Shown piece by piece: positions 13,380 to 25,205 of a stretch of DNA of 64,000 nt (its first letter is position 1; the number at the start of each line of letters is the position of its first letter). The DNA is taken from the NCBI GenBank assembly GCA_032164245.1, contig JAVMKO010000003.1, forward strand, positions 62,380,390 through 62,444,389, written 5' to 3'. Both the position numbers and the translations under genes were made by a program. The stretch is from Sternotherus odoratus (taxonomy: Eukaryota > Chordata > Testudines > Kinosternidae). A model generated the notes under the pieces. It was given only the letters and a program-made list of their open reading frames with translations, was not told the DNA's origin and made no database searches.

Positions 13380-16037
13380 AAACCTCAGCTGATGTAGTTT
13401 AAAAAGTCTGTCTTGTCCCCCTTCTCTTTCATGTTGTTTCAGTAGCATATGTTCCTTTCATAAAGTGGTGTGAATAATTTGAACCATTTATTGGATATTG
13501 TTAGCAAAATCTGGAAGCAATAATATGGCATATTGGTGCTTTGGTCTGTCTGGTAAAACCTAAATATATAAAGAGGCATGTGGGGGAATAGTCTTTTGAT
13601 TAACATGTGTAATTCCTATAATACCGATTGGAATGCTGTGCCAGTATTTAGAGGGAAAATATACTCCACAGTATTGACACATTTCTGGCATTTACATCTA
13701 AATATAAAAGGTTAGTTTTTATAATGTGGCTATTGAGAAAAGTCACACACAGGGATCTTTCTTCTCAGCAGTTTGATTTAATCATTAGTAGAAAAAGCTA
13801 TAATTACATTGGCTCATTAAAGCCAACATTCTTAGTTTATTAGCTTCTGAGGATTAGTTTTCTTGTTAGTTGGTTTGCTTTGTTTTGGAAACTAGAACAA
13901 AGAAAAACATCACTTGTTTCCTCCTGTATGAAAAAACATTACTGGGCCTCAATAGAAATTATGTTTGTTGTCATCTTAATTCAAATTCCTAAATGTCAAA
14001 TGAGAAATTATTAAACCACTCTTCAATATTTTACACGTCTTGTAATTGTAATGAAATCCTTTGTTACATAGTCTATGACACAATTTAAATTCCAGTTTAA
14101 TTACTTAAGGTTCAATCTTTCTTCCATAGATGTCTATTGTAAAATTTCTATTGACTTAAATAGTGCAAGATAAGATCCTAAATTGTGCCTTTGGTTATGT
14201 GTTTGCAATTCAATGGATTTTAATAGTAGTTGCAAGCATGTACCTGGAATATCATGTGGTCCCATGCTGTTTTTGCAGCATAAAATAATTGTAAAAACAT
14301 GTAATCTCTAATAATCTTATTTAGTTAAGACCATATAGTCTCATGGCAATGGCCTTCTTTACACTCATTATTTTCCAAGTTTGAAAATGGTTGGGCACTA
14401 TAGGATATTATGCAGAGCATAATGTACACTGACCACTGAATTGTGGTCAGCATTGTCATCTATCTCAACGGTGAATAAACTTGATCCTAGCTATTATTCA
14501 GAGCATCTAATTTTCAATATACCAATGTATTTTAATAGTTATATGGGATGAAACTGTTAGAATTTAGAGGATAGCAGTATTTTCTGGCTTTATCTTTGGT
14601 AGGAAATGCCCTCCCTTCTTGTTCTCATTAAGGTAATGGAACTAACCCCTTTTAAAATAGCCCTGCATAACAAAGCTTTTTATGTCAGAAAATCTTCAGC
14701 GAAGAACTTTGATTTTATTTCTGACCCTACACAAATATTTTCTCAATGCTGTATGTTTTTAGTCTTTTCCTTTGTGTTATGGAAAAGGTAGCTAGCTGAT
14801 ACATTAGCATTATGAAGCAGCAGTTCACATTCCATGCTATCCCACCAATGTACCTCAAAGATTAGTTAAAGGAAGCTTCTTTAAAAAAAAAAAGTTGCGT
14901 CTCCATAACCATTTGATTCTTGGCTTCTCTGTTGAGACTTCCAACAAGGTGCCAATTAATACCACTTCTGAGTAGTTGGGGATATAGTCATCAGCCTCCT
15001 GAAAACTGAATTGGCATGTGAATAGTAGAACCCAGTTTTCCTTTTATTTCCTATAAGTCCTTCTTGCTCTAATATCTTTCAGCATAGAAAGGGAGAAGAT
15101 TTCTTCCAGAATCATTGTTCTGAAAGATATTTCATTGCATGCAAGTTTAGCGCATTCAAGGTTATTTCATATTTTTATCTCTATTTCATTTCTATCGATT
15201 TTTATTTCTCATATTTATCTAATTTCTTTATGCAATTCAATTAGTGCTGCATTATTTTTTAAATACATAAAATGTTTTTCAAAAAAAGAAAACAAAACAA
15301 AACAGTCTCAAATACTGGAATAATTCCATTGATTTCAGTGGAACTAGTATGGATTTATATATTTTTTAATATATGGTCCAATTCCCATTTGTAGTTGATA
15401 GTGAAACCTATTATTAATATATTTAATACAGGAGTAACTAAGGGTCAACCAAGAATAAGGTCCCCATTGTGCTAAGCATAAACTAGTAGAATGTCCCTGC
15501 CCTGGAGCACTTTAAAATCTAAGTAGACAAGACAGACACAGGATGGGAAAAGGGGTATAACACATAAGCAAAGTAAATAATGTGATGGCAGCAAGTGTCA
15601 TGTTAGTTACACAGTTTTTGTGAGGAGTGGATTTGCTAAGGAGGGGATATGCTATGTCGATAAAAATGTAAGGGACTGAGGGAAACAGGGTAAGGAAGAA
15701 GAGGGTGAGAGGGCAGATGAGGAGTGAAGCTGAGTCCCAGCCCTGTGCCTCCATCTATGAGCCTTTTCACTGAAAGTTGGATCATGTCCTAGTGAAATCA
15801 GAATCAGGGCTTCCATTATATTTCACTGGGTATTTTAAAGCACAAATATATCCAGGGAATGAATTTCATTTGTGTGGCTTGAAGACTACAGACAATCTAT
15901 TTACAAGATTGCTAGTGCTTGTGATGTCCAAAGCAGCATGAATCTACCCACAGCTCCTGGAGCACGCAGAGTGGCTCCATATCTCTCAAAACTTAAGACT
16001 CAGCCTTACTTCTGATGAAGGCATTATGAATTTGATC
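13380..16037. other. AT-rich non-coding stretch
   Basis: There are no domains and no RNA gene. The open frames are short and AT-biased. Nothing recognised. Confidence 0.55.
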
Positions 16038-16084
16038 CAGGGCCGGCGACAGGAATTTTGGGGCCCCGTACGGCAGATCGTACG

Positions 16085-16370
16085 CCCCCCCCCGTCTCCC
16101 GCCGCCCGCGGCCCCCCCCCCCGCCAGTCTCCCGCCACCCGCGGGGCCCCCCCTGCCAGTCTCCTGCCGCCCACGGGCCCCCCCCCCGCCAGTCTCCCGC
16201 CACCCGCGGGGTTCCCCCCCGCCAGTCTCCCGCCGCCCGCGGGGTTCCCCCCCCGGCCGGTCTCCCGCCGCCCGTGGGCTTCCCCCCCCCCCCGCCGGTC
16301 TCCCGCTGCCCGCGGGCTTCCCCCCCCGCCAGTCTCCCGCTGTCCGTGCCCCCCCCGCCGGTCTCCTACC
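16085..16370. repeat. C-rich imperfect minisatellite inside the hAT element
   Basis: Units of about 27-33 bp repeat the words 'gtctcccgcc' and 'cccgcgg', interleaved with C-runs of 6 to 11. Length variation in the C-runs suggests replication slippage. It encodes nothing recognisable. Confidence 0.8.
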
Positions 16371-16539
16371 TCCTGCAGACCCCAACCCCCGCATGCGCTG
16401 CGGCTGCGTCGCTGGCCGGGAGAAGCAAAGGGGGATGGGGGAGGCTGCTGGGTGCCGGGGGAGGGGGCTGGTGAGCGCTGCAGTGGCTGCCCGGAGCCGC
16501 GCCTTGCTCACAGTCCCAGCGACAAGGGGGTACAGCTGC

Positions 16540-16590
16540 GTACCGGGCCCCGGACTTCAGGGGGCCCCCCTGAAGTCCGGGGCCCGGTAC
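16540..16590. repeat. 51-bp palindrome
   Basis: The arms starting 'gtaccgggccccggacttca' and their inverse meet at a G5/C6 centre. Extended imperfect arms reach about 16530-16600. The same palindrome is conserved at about 25240-25292 in the second element, so it belongs to the transposon family. Confidence 0.9.
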
Positions 16591-16626
16591 AACTGTACCC
16601 GTTGTACCCCCCTGTCGCTGGCCCTG

Positions 16627-17949
16627 ATTTGATCAAGCCACTGTCAAGCTGTGTTGTGTTGTATTACTGCAGCAGCCAATAGCAGCGAACTCAAAGTCCA
16701 TTCACATCTTTAAGTCCCAGTGTAATGGAGATCTTGAAAATGAGATTTAACCCTTGAAGAACCTACGATGAGCACAATTATCCTCAGTAAAATATACTTT
16801 GGACAAATATTTGAGTTCTGGATACCTTAGGCTACTTCAGGCCTCCAAACAAGTGGTCCATACCCCATCTCCTCACAGTTCCCTTCTTCACATTCTTCTG
16901 CTAACCACCCAACTTTATCCGAGTTTTGAGTACAATCACTAAAGAGCCCTTTGGATCTGAGTGTGTACTAGATCTAGTTTCTCACAGCCCACCTATTTGT
17001 GGCAGCTGTCTATTCTTTAAGACAGAAACAAAGCCTTAATGCACATACAAGCACATGATGTTTTGCCCTGGCTGCTTTGCAGCAAAGAGGTGTGTCTCAG
17101 CCTAGTGGGCCAGCTGGCAAAGAATAAATCATTCCTGGAGAGGAGGAAGTGGGGATAGGTGCGTCATAAGCCACAGACCCTCCCCCACAGCACAGCCACC
17201 AGTAGTGATCTCACAACCCCCCCAGAAATTAGATTGTGCCCAGTATTTATTCTCCTAGTAACTAGACAACTCCCTGTAGATTTAGAGGGGAAAGGAAGCC
17301 AGTGGATGCAAAGCAAAAGAGTAGTCAGACATATATCTTGAGCTGAGTATTAATAACCAAATTGTTCATTAGTCACCGTTCAGTTTTCATGTGCATTTCT
17401 CCTTTTCCCCATTTTGTAGCCATCTCCCTGACAGGCTGCGTGCCAAAGGTTGCCAATCCCCGATTTAAATAAATAATGTCAGAAGGGCAAGTCTGAACTG
17501 GAGCCACTCTACCAGCAAGCCATGGTTTGGTGCTAGCTAAAGTCTTCATGAATCTGTTCATCTCATCCCTGCAGACAGAGAACTGTACTTATTATTTCTG
17601 CTTAGGTGTATTATTGTCAATATATTCAGTCTTCTGACTACCACACAGTGTCAGAGTGTACCTGTTTCTCAGACATAGGGAAAACACGATGGAAGTTAAT
17701 AAGTCTTACCAGTCAGAAGGGAGTTAGATGCATCAACAAGCGGCCAGGGCCAAAACAGCCATTTTAGGGCTGCAGCTTTTGCCTTTGCCAAGTTTAAAGG
17801 GCCAGCCCTCAAAAAACGTGCTGGGGAAAAAAGTTCCTATAAAAGGGTTAGTACAGAGTAAATGCTCCCAAAGGAAGGGACTACTGCATTTTTTGTACAT
17901 CAATACATATCAGACATGCACATTACAAAAGGGATCCAGAACTGAAGTG
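16627..17949. other. non-coding stretch with a possible hAT end fragment
   Basis: Around 17430-17460 the sequence 'gtgccaaaggttgccaatcc' resembles the right terminus of hAT elements such as the one at 63235, but no left end was found. The rest shows no recognisable feature. Confidence 0.45.
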
Positions 17950-17962
17950 CCTACACACACAT

Positions 17963-18045
17963 AATCTGACGAAGTGGGTATTAGCCCATGAAAGCTTATG
18001 CTTCAATACTTTAGTTAGTCTTTAAGGTGCCACAGGACTCTGTTA
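17963..18045 (+). mobile_element. probable Penelope-like short insert with hammerhead-like core; 13-bp target duplication
   Basis: The 83-bp insert is flanked by a perfect 13-bp duplication 'cctacacacacat' (17950-17962 and 18046-18058). It begins three bases before CTGACGA (17966). Next come stem II arms GTGGG/CCCAT, GAAA, a 3-bp stem III with UUAU loop, a UU at the expected cleavage step, and then 'gttagtctttaaggtgccac'. It is truncated at its 3' end relative to the copy at 20964. Direct sequence supports the insertion; membership of the Penelope class is inferred. Confidence 0.75.
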
Positions 18046-18058
18046 CCTACACACACAT

Positions 18059-18499
18059 TATTTTATTACCGTAGAGTTTTTTCTTAACACTAAAATGATA
18101 ATCTCTTGCTCTATTTATTCAGGCCCCTTCCTAAAGCAGAAATAATAATGAGTGCTCTTCACTGGTGCTAGAAATTCTTTTTTCCTTACAAATACCTTAA
18201 AAACACAACAAAAACAAACCGAAAACCCTGAAGATGTTTAATAGAGACTTTAATAGAGACTAAATAGAGTTTAATATAGACTTTAATAACATACAACTGG
18301 GGCTTTGTACATTTACAGTTTTGAGATGGGTTGGATAAATGGCAGTATTTACACAACAGTTTGGATTTTGAACATTATATTACATTACCCTACATTGTTT
18401 GGGGGAGGGGGGGAATAGACTCTAATGGTGCAGTTTATTTCTGTTTAATTCTGGGGGTTTAATTACAAGCAGTGAGAATCATTGGAGACAGAAAAACTG
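18059..18499. other. non-coding stretch
   Basis: AT-rich; 'gtttaatatagactttaat'-type short tandem repetition occurs near 18240-18295. Nothing else was recognised. Confidence 0.5.
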
Positions 18500-19060
18500 T
18501 CATATGAATAGATATTTTGAAAAAAATAGGACTGTTTATTTAGAGAAGAGGAAACATGATAAAAATATGCAAAATAAAGAATGGCATGTAGAGAAAAAAA
18601 AAGAGATAAACTTCTATTCACCCGTTCATAACACAAGAACAAAAAGGCATTCAATGAAACTGAAAGGTAGCAATTTCAAATCTAATACTAGAAAATATTT
18701 TCCACACAAAGGACTGATACTCTGTGGAACTCATTGGCAAAAGATATTCTTGAGGCCCAGACTTCAACAGGATTCAATAATGGGATAAAGAATATCTAGA
18801 AATACAATAATAAATATTTAAAAAACCAAACAAAGAGTTTTGTAAAGGATATAAACACTCAAACTTCAGGTCCTAAACTAACATCTAACTTTTGGGACTT
18901 AGAAGGAAACTTTTCTGAAGGGAAGATTTTCCCATAACTGCCTATTGCTTTCTACTTTCTCTGAAGCAGCTGAAGCAGACCACTATCAAAGTTAGGATAC
19001 TAGACAAGATGAATCATTGATTCTGCTTCATCACAGTAATACCCATGTTCTATAAAAATT
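18500..19060 (+). pseudogene. CR1-type LINE 3' fragment
   Basis: The sequence follows the 3' portion of CR1 ORF2 and its tail: 'cataacacaagaac', then 'cattcaatgaaactgaaagg' (about 18650), 'tgtggaactcattggcaaaa' (about 18722), and a degraded 'actagacaagatgaatcattg' near 19000. It carries stops and frame breaks, has no 5' part, and diverges from the 165-1440 copy. Confidence 0.75.
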
Positions 19061-20163
19061 CTGGTAGCAAACAATATAAAGGCTGTTTGGGGTTCAGTTT
19101 CACCACTGTGCTGTCATTTGGCATTTCTGCATATTTACCTATCTAAACCAATGTGTTTCATTCTTCCTTTTAAAAAAAGTTAATTGCACTGTCTACTTAT
19201 CTTTTTCCCCTCCCCTCTCATTCGTTCCTCTCAATCCCTCCCGCTCTTCCCTTTACTTGCTTCTCTACCTTTTCCTTCCCTCCCTCTATAGATGTTTCCC
19301 AGTTGTCTGATCCCCATTTTCTGCACATGCTTCCCTGCCACTTGATGTCTTATTTCCCTGGACATTCGTGCCAATCATCTGGCCCTCTTCTTTCTCTCTC
19401 TCCTTCTTACTGCCCATTTACCATATTTGTTTCTCCCCGGGTCTTTCTCTCTCCTGGGTGAGTCTGGTCCTAAGGGTGAAACCTGTTTCCTCTCTTTCTC
19501 CATTTATGTAGCAGTGGATCCTGGCAGAGGTAGTCAGCCTGCTTTTTCTTTCTTGTTTTCAGATTCTTTTTCTACTAGCCTCCAGGCTCTTTGAAATAAA
19601 AGATCTAGACAACTGTAAAAACTGGAAACAAGCAGGTGAGCCAATAGCATGATACAAATCCATTCTTCATGGACCACTTTTAGGGAAACACTTGCATTCA
19701 GTGAACAGTTCTGAATTATATCTAGATTTGTAAAACACCGAAGTCTCAGAGTCCTAATATTAAAGAGTTTTCAAACCAAAAAAAGGGCTAAAATCCTCAT
19801 GACATATTACTGTCAATATTTCACCAAGCACTGCCCAATGATCATAAACTGTTCCCAAAATGTAAATTTTCACTAACCTAAAGCATAACTTCCCTTCTGC
19901 ACTGACAGTTCACATTAGTCCAGATCCTTCGCAGTAAATGTTATAATGATAAAGCTGCTATATAAATATTAATTGTTTTTATCCCATCCATTAAAAAGCT
20001 GTAACACCCCTCAGTGGGAAAGGTGAGGCGGGAACACAAGTGCTTCATGGGTGGCTGAAAGCAGTTGAACTTTGTTCCCTGTCTGATGTCTCATAATGCA
20101 CAGAATGTATGTAGGACTCTAGACCTTTTGTACTAGCTGTTTCACATCCCCGCTCCCCACCCC

Positions 20164-20199
<36 letters not shown>

Positions 20200-20950
20200 T
20201 TACTATTGCTATAAGAAAACAATAATCTCATCTTTGACATTTTGAATCATAGCACGTTATTTATAGTTAGATGATGTCACCTTGACTTTGGTATTAACCT
20301 AGAAGAGATGTTTCTACATTTTAACCTTACTCAGCTCACTGTGATTTTTGGTCCACGAGTTTCCTGAGATAGTGCTAGGAAAGTACTAAAACTCTGAAAG
20401 GCTTGGGAAGTTTACAACTGCCTCTGGGGAAAAGCTTGTGGACAGCTTTGAGGAGAAGTTAAAAAGAAATGCAACAAACATTTCCAAGAACAAAGGTGAT
20501 GGCCTGCAGTGGATACTGATCTTTCATGTTTGACCTAAATCTAAATCTGAAGCTCTCAGATATAAATTGTCTATTTGTATGATAAACTCATGCTAGATGA
20601 CTGTGTCAAATTATATTATTCTTGTTTATTTTAGTATTTTAACTTGAAAAGAAAAACAATAGATGCATATGGTTTTTATGGACATTTTAATCTGGTTGCT
20701 ATTATTGATAATTGTGGAAGAATAATGGCATAGATTTTTTTTATAAGAAAATCAGAGTTGTTCCTTTAAGTCATTTATTTATTTATAAATGTTTATATTT
20801 TCCCCATTCCTATAAATATGGTGGTTCAGTTCAGAACAACCTCACAGTCCTACAACTAACTCCATTCCAGGTCATATATGTACTACTACAGAATATGGAA
20901 AAGGAAAGAAAACTACGATGTATAGAGAGCTCTTCTGTGCTCTTGGTTTC
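19061..20950. other. non-coding stretch with pyrimidine-rich block and AC microsatellite
   Basis: From about 19195 to 19570 the + strand is strongly C/T-rich (runs such as 'cttttcccctcccctctc'). An (AC)n microsatellite lies at 20166-20196. No gene was recognised. Confidence 0.6.
20166..20196. repeat. (AC)n microsatellite
   Basis: About 15 uninterrupted AC dinucleotides follow a C-rich lead-in. Confidence 0.95.
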
Positions 20951-20963
20951 TCTTTATGGCCTG

Positions 20964-21199
20964 AATCAGAGAGGTAGCCTTGTTAGTCTGGAATAGCAGA
21001 GGTAACAAAGAGTCCTGTGGCACCTTAAAGACTAACTAAAGTATTGAAGCATAAGCTTTCGTGGGCCAATACCCACTTCATCGGATGCAAGCAGTGGAAG
21101 TGTCCAGGGGCAGGTAACTTTTAATGATAGCTGAGATTCTTGTGCCATCTCTTCATTCCAGCATTAGGGATTTTCTGAAAAACATAAGCATTGTGAGAC
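20964..21199 (-). mobile_element. probable Penelope-like copy with attached flanking sequence; 13-bp target duplication
   Basis: A perfect 13-bp duplication 'tctttatggcctg' flanks the insert (20951-20963 and 21200-21212). On the minus strand the insert carries about 85 bases shared with the host repeat at 21989-22071. A hammerhead-like core follows (about 21045-21086), then 'gttagtctttaaggtgccac' and 'cagactaacaaggctacctc'. Positions 20999-21201 match 21869-22071 base for base with about seven substitutions and no gaps. The insert thus includes sequence from outside the repeat itself, which suggests transduction or a copied chimera. Confidence 0.75.
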
Positions 21200-21679
21200 T
21201 CTTTATGGCCTGTTAGTGTGCAATATGCTGCTTTCCCATTTGCTCTATGTTAAAGGGTGGGACTCATCATCCCAACATCACCCCAACAAAGAGGAAGACT
21301 GAAGCAGTAACAAGACAGTGGGTCCAGTGTGTAGAGCTGTGGTGCATTCTAGGTTCTCTCTTATGACCGCCTTTTCCAGATCTGCTTTACAGATACACTA
21401 CTGGTGTGGGAACCCTCATGTACATTTTTCCTTAGGGCAGAGAGACTCATTAAGTGGAGGAGCACTAGATAAAAATGAAAGGAATTCAAAAACTGATGGA
21501 AAAAAGGAGAATAGGAAGCAGAACTTCATTAAGGAGGAGAGAGAGAGAGTGACGGGGCCACAAAATCCATACACTGCAGTGGCAGGGGACATGAACTATT
21601 ACAGCTTGGATGGTTGGTGGTCTTCCTATTCCTTGTCTTTTAGTGGGCTACCTTCAGGTAAAAAGAAGCCCTGGACCAT

Positions 21680-22105
21680 ATTGCCAACCCTCAAAATTGT
21701 GAGTCGGGCTCTTCCAGAAAAATCATGAGATGGGCTTAAAAATAATGGTTTAATACAGTTTGGGTTATTTTGATTTACTGTATGTTTCTGAGCTTTTAGG
21801 ATGCACTCCCTTCTAGTTTCTGTGCTTTTCTATGCAACCATGAGTACTAGAAACTTTATATTTTAATGGAGGTAACAAAGAGTCCTGTGGCACCTTAAAG
21901 ACTAACTAAAGTATTGAAGCATAAGCTTTCGTGGGCTAATACCCACTTCGTCGGATGCAAGCAGGGGAAGTGTCCAGAGGCAGGTAACTTTTAATGATAG
22001 CTGAGATTCTTGTGCCATCTCTTGATCCCAGCATTAGGGATTTTCTGAAAAACATAAGCATTGTGAGACTCATGATCAAAATCACGAGAACTGGCTACAT
22101 TGAGA
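21680..22105. repeat. older interspersed repeat, interrupted by the insert at 21869
   Basis: Two halves of one old repeat can be read across the insert: 'aaaatcatgagatgggctta' and onward to 'gtactagaaactttatattt' (about 21715-21868), then 'gatagctgagattcttgtg' to 'gactcatgatcaaaatcacg' (about 21997-22090). I recognise it as a common tetrapod-type dispersed repeat but cannot name the family. Confidence 0.5.
21869..21988 (-). mobile_element. probable Penelope-like short insert with hammerhead-like core; 8-bp target duplication
   Basis: The 120-bp insert lies between direct copies of 'ttttaatg' (21861-21868 and 21989-21996), inside the older repeat. On the minus strand it contains the core CCGACGA, GTGGG/CCCAC stem II, GAAA and GCTTATGCTT (about 21915-21957), then 'gttagtctttaaggtgccac'. 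It stops at 'tttgttacctc', earlier than the copy at 20964. Confidence 0.75.
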
Positions 22106-24599
22106 TTCAGTCTCATGAGGGATCTCTCGGGCAACCCCATCAGAAGGCAGTGTGTGGAAATCTCCTCTTGGCAACAAATTTGCTTTTTACAAAGGGCTTT
22201 CCTGCTACTCACCTGCTATCACAGCATAAGGTCCTATGTGGGGAGACCTTCTTGCGCCCCCAGTATTAGGAGCACTGTGTTTATGAGTGAGAGAAGGGGA
22301 ACCACTGCTACCACAAAAGATAGAATTACCTCACAAACACAAAATGTTATGGTGGGGGAGGGAGACAGGAGAGAGTCTCTGCACAAGGTCCTCTGCTGGG
22401 ATGGTAGAGGGGTGATGGGGGGAGGGATCCCCACACTTGATATGCCTTTTGCTAGGTGGTGATGGCAGGGAGGGTCCTGCACACAGGATTCTGTGCTCCA
22501 TGGTCTCTGCTCCAAAATAAAACTGTGGCAGTTCTCCACTTCCTACTTAGGGCCTTGTGTACAGAGGGTGGCTGCCTCCTCTGAAGACCCTTTTCTTTAA
22601 GATTCTTTAGTAGTGCGTAAGAGGGACCCTTCCACCTAGTTTCCCCAGACATGGCATCACCAGCTGTATGTAGTAGGCTGGGTTATAGGCATAGCCATAA
22701 TTGTGGAAACCAGGAGCTTCCTCCTCCCTTGTCATCTGAAGAAGAAGACTGGCAGTAGCTGGTCAGGAGGAATATTGTCCATTGCTCACAAAGAGTGGCA
22801 AAGGAATAATAGGGAGTGTCTTCTCCTTCCCTGATCTCCGGAAGGCCACTTCCTGAAGAGCAATGGTAGAGTGTTAGGAGCTCCTGGGTATCCCAAGAAT
22901 GGCATTACTAGTTGTCGCTGTCCATCTGGCCCTTCCTGATCAATGAAAGAATGATAGCACAGGTTTCTGGATATCCCCCCTCTCTGCAGGTACCCAAAGA
23001 ACAATGCCACCTGAATTCCCCTGTCCTTCCTCTACCCCTTGGTGAGTAGCTTTGGTGGTCTGGAGTCCCTGGTTTATGTTCTGTCTGATTTTTGGCCAGC
23101 AAAGCTCCTTTACAACTTAATCCAGCTGGGCAGAAATTGGTTGCACATGAGATAGAAGTACTAGGTAAATATGTCCATATATTATTCATCTTTAGAACAA
23201 TAAATATTTTGTCTATTTTGAAAACAAGTTAAACACTCTGTTTACTCTTTAATTTCTCCTCACTTCTTTTCTCTCAGCTAGAAGATCACCATGACACTAG
23301 CCAGCTTTCTGCAAGCCATGGACAACGGTTTGGGATTTGCTCTGCTAGATGCTTCAGTACATTCAACCAGAGTTTGTTACATAAGTTGCAAGTTGTAGTG
23401 CTGGGGGAAAAAGCCTGAGCCTTAAATAGTAACTCCTGAAATAATATGTTTGTCTAAAATTGAATTTCTTTGATGCCTCATAATAGAATAGTTGAATTAA
23501 CCCCTGGCTCTGAAAATCCTAATTGTTTCATTCATTTGGTGAAGATACCCTACAGATATTAGCTGGTGCAGCAAACAATGAAGAAAAGTTACTTATCTGA
23601 GAAACAAAATTATTCTAGCAATGTTATTTCTTTATTTCCACTGATTCTTAATAATGCTGAACTTTACATAAAGGGGAATAGCAGAATAGGGGCTGGCTAA
23701 TTAATTTTTTTTAAAAGAATTATTTCATCTTCGCAGTGAGAAATGTTATTCACTTCTTTCCTTAATTTTTACACTTGAATTGACGTGTGAAATTTCTCAA
23801 GTTCAAATACCATAAGTTTTAATCTCTCATTTTCTGCCCCAGATTCACTTTGGTTTCTGCAAGTTGCTTTCTAATACACATCAAGACACAGAGTCCTTGG
23901 CAGTAAAGTCTTTCAGTAAGGAGGTGCTGCTACTTCCCCTCTGCCAAGGAGCCTATGGAAGCTGGCACATCCTGAAAAGAGCACAGTGCTATGCAGAGAT
24001 GTGGCCAATAGTCTGTGAATCCACTTTGCAGCAGCTTCTCATGGGGCTATTATGGAGCTCTAGTGTTGCTTTTAAAGAAGCTCTTCCCAGCTTTAAGCCC
24101 ATAAAGGAGAAGAAGTGATGGAAAATCATCTGCCCTGACCTAGAAATTGATGAACCACAAGCGTGTAAGGAATAAAGGGAAAGAGAATGGAGGAAATATG
24201 GGGCAGAATGTTTGTATTAAAGAGTAGTATAATAAGTTGTGACCATGTAATAAGAATTTTCATTTTTAACATACATTTATTTGGGTCCCTCAACAATTAT
24301 CACTTTCATTCTCTCAGCATCTGGAAGGATCTGTAGCCATCTTAGGAATACATTAAAAGGAAAATCAGGAGAAAAATATAAGAGGAACCAAAATACGTAG
24401 CAACAGTTCATTGGAAATTCTGGTTCAATTTTTAACTCCATACTGAGCTAGCTACCTTTGTACTACAGACATACTTTGGAGTAGAGTGACCTTAGTGTGG
24501 TGCATTAAAAACTGTGTAAAAGTAACAAGCAATCACTTTAACTTTAAGGGGTTTCCTGGTCCTGCTTGCAGGCTAAGGGACTGTGATGGAAGCAAGTGA
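22106..24599. other. non-coding stretch, moderately GC-rich near 22230-23050
   Basis: Many short overlapping open frames occur on both strands at 22100-23190, but none has a recognisable domain or a consistent coding frame. It could be an old repeat or a decayed processed sequence. I do not recognise it. Confidence 0.45.
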
Positions 24600-24683
24600 T
24601 ATGTCTACACTGCAGTGTAAGCCTAGGATAAGGAGAACTCAAGTGATCAGACCCTGGCTAATCTAGGGCTCAAGCATCTATAC

Positions 24684-24993
24684 CAGTGGTAGGCAACGTG
24701 CAGCCTGTAGGCCGCACACAGCCCATCAGGGTAATCTGCTTGTAGGCTGCGAGACAGTTTGTTTACATTGGCACTGATGCCCGCAGATCCCAGTGGCTGA
24801 GTTTCACCATATTTGGCCAATGGGAACTGCGCGAAGTGGCGTGGGCTTCAGCAAAGTGCTGGCTGCCACTCCTGCCATTCCTGTTGGCTGGGAATGGCGA
24901 ACTATGGCAACTGGAGCTGCGTGCGGCCATGCATACATGAACATCTCACTGCCTGAAAGTGGATTACCCTGATGGGCCGGTTGCCAACCACTG
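24684..24993. mobile_element. hAT-type non-autonomous transposon, 310 bp
   Basis: The ends 'cagtggtaggcaacg' and 'cggttgccaaccactg' are inverted copies. The flanking octamers ATCTATAC (24676-24683) and ATCTACAC (24994-25001) match at seven of eight positions. The inner region, with 'gcccatcagggtaatctgc' on the left and 'ggattaccctgatgggc' on the right, extends the inverted repeat. There is no transposase. Confidence 0.9.
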
Positions 24994-25205
24994 ATCTACA
25001 CTCATTTGTAACTACAGGTTAGGAACTGGTAAACCATGAATCCCAATTTGCGGTTCCTTGGTCTACCCTGCGTTTAGGCAGACTGGAATCCAACCACCCA
25101 TATCTCAGACTTCCTAGTGCTCTCCCAAAATGTGGCTGCTATAGCCCTGCGTAAATGCTGACATGTGGGAAAACTTGAATCTCCACCAAACTTGACCATC
25201 CAGAG

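Larger units (their letters stand above)
16038..16626 (+). mobile_element. hAT-type non-autonomous transposon with GC-rich tandem core and a long palindrome, 589 bp
   Basis: The ends 'cagggccggcgacagg' and 'cctgtcgctggccctg' are inverted copies, and the 8-bp target duplication ATTTGATC is perfect (16030-16037 and 16627-16634). The interior holds a C-rich imperfect tandem array at about 16085-16370, with units of roughly 30 bp containing 'gccagtctcccgcc'. Near the right end is a 51-bp perfect or near-perfect palindrome (16540-16590). The long proline-rich open frames on both strands here (up to 218 codons) are by-products of this composition. A relative in opposite orientation lies at 25206-25729. 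Confidence 0.92.

Noticed and set aside
15986..16682. Proline- and arginine-rich open frames (218, 172 and 138 codons)
   Set aside because: Produced by the C-run minisatellite of the hAT element on both strands; no start context or domain.
22100..23190. Cluster of overlapping open frames on both strands, possibly a decayed gene
   Set aside because: No consistent frame or motif; I could not connect it to any family.
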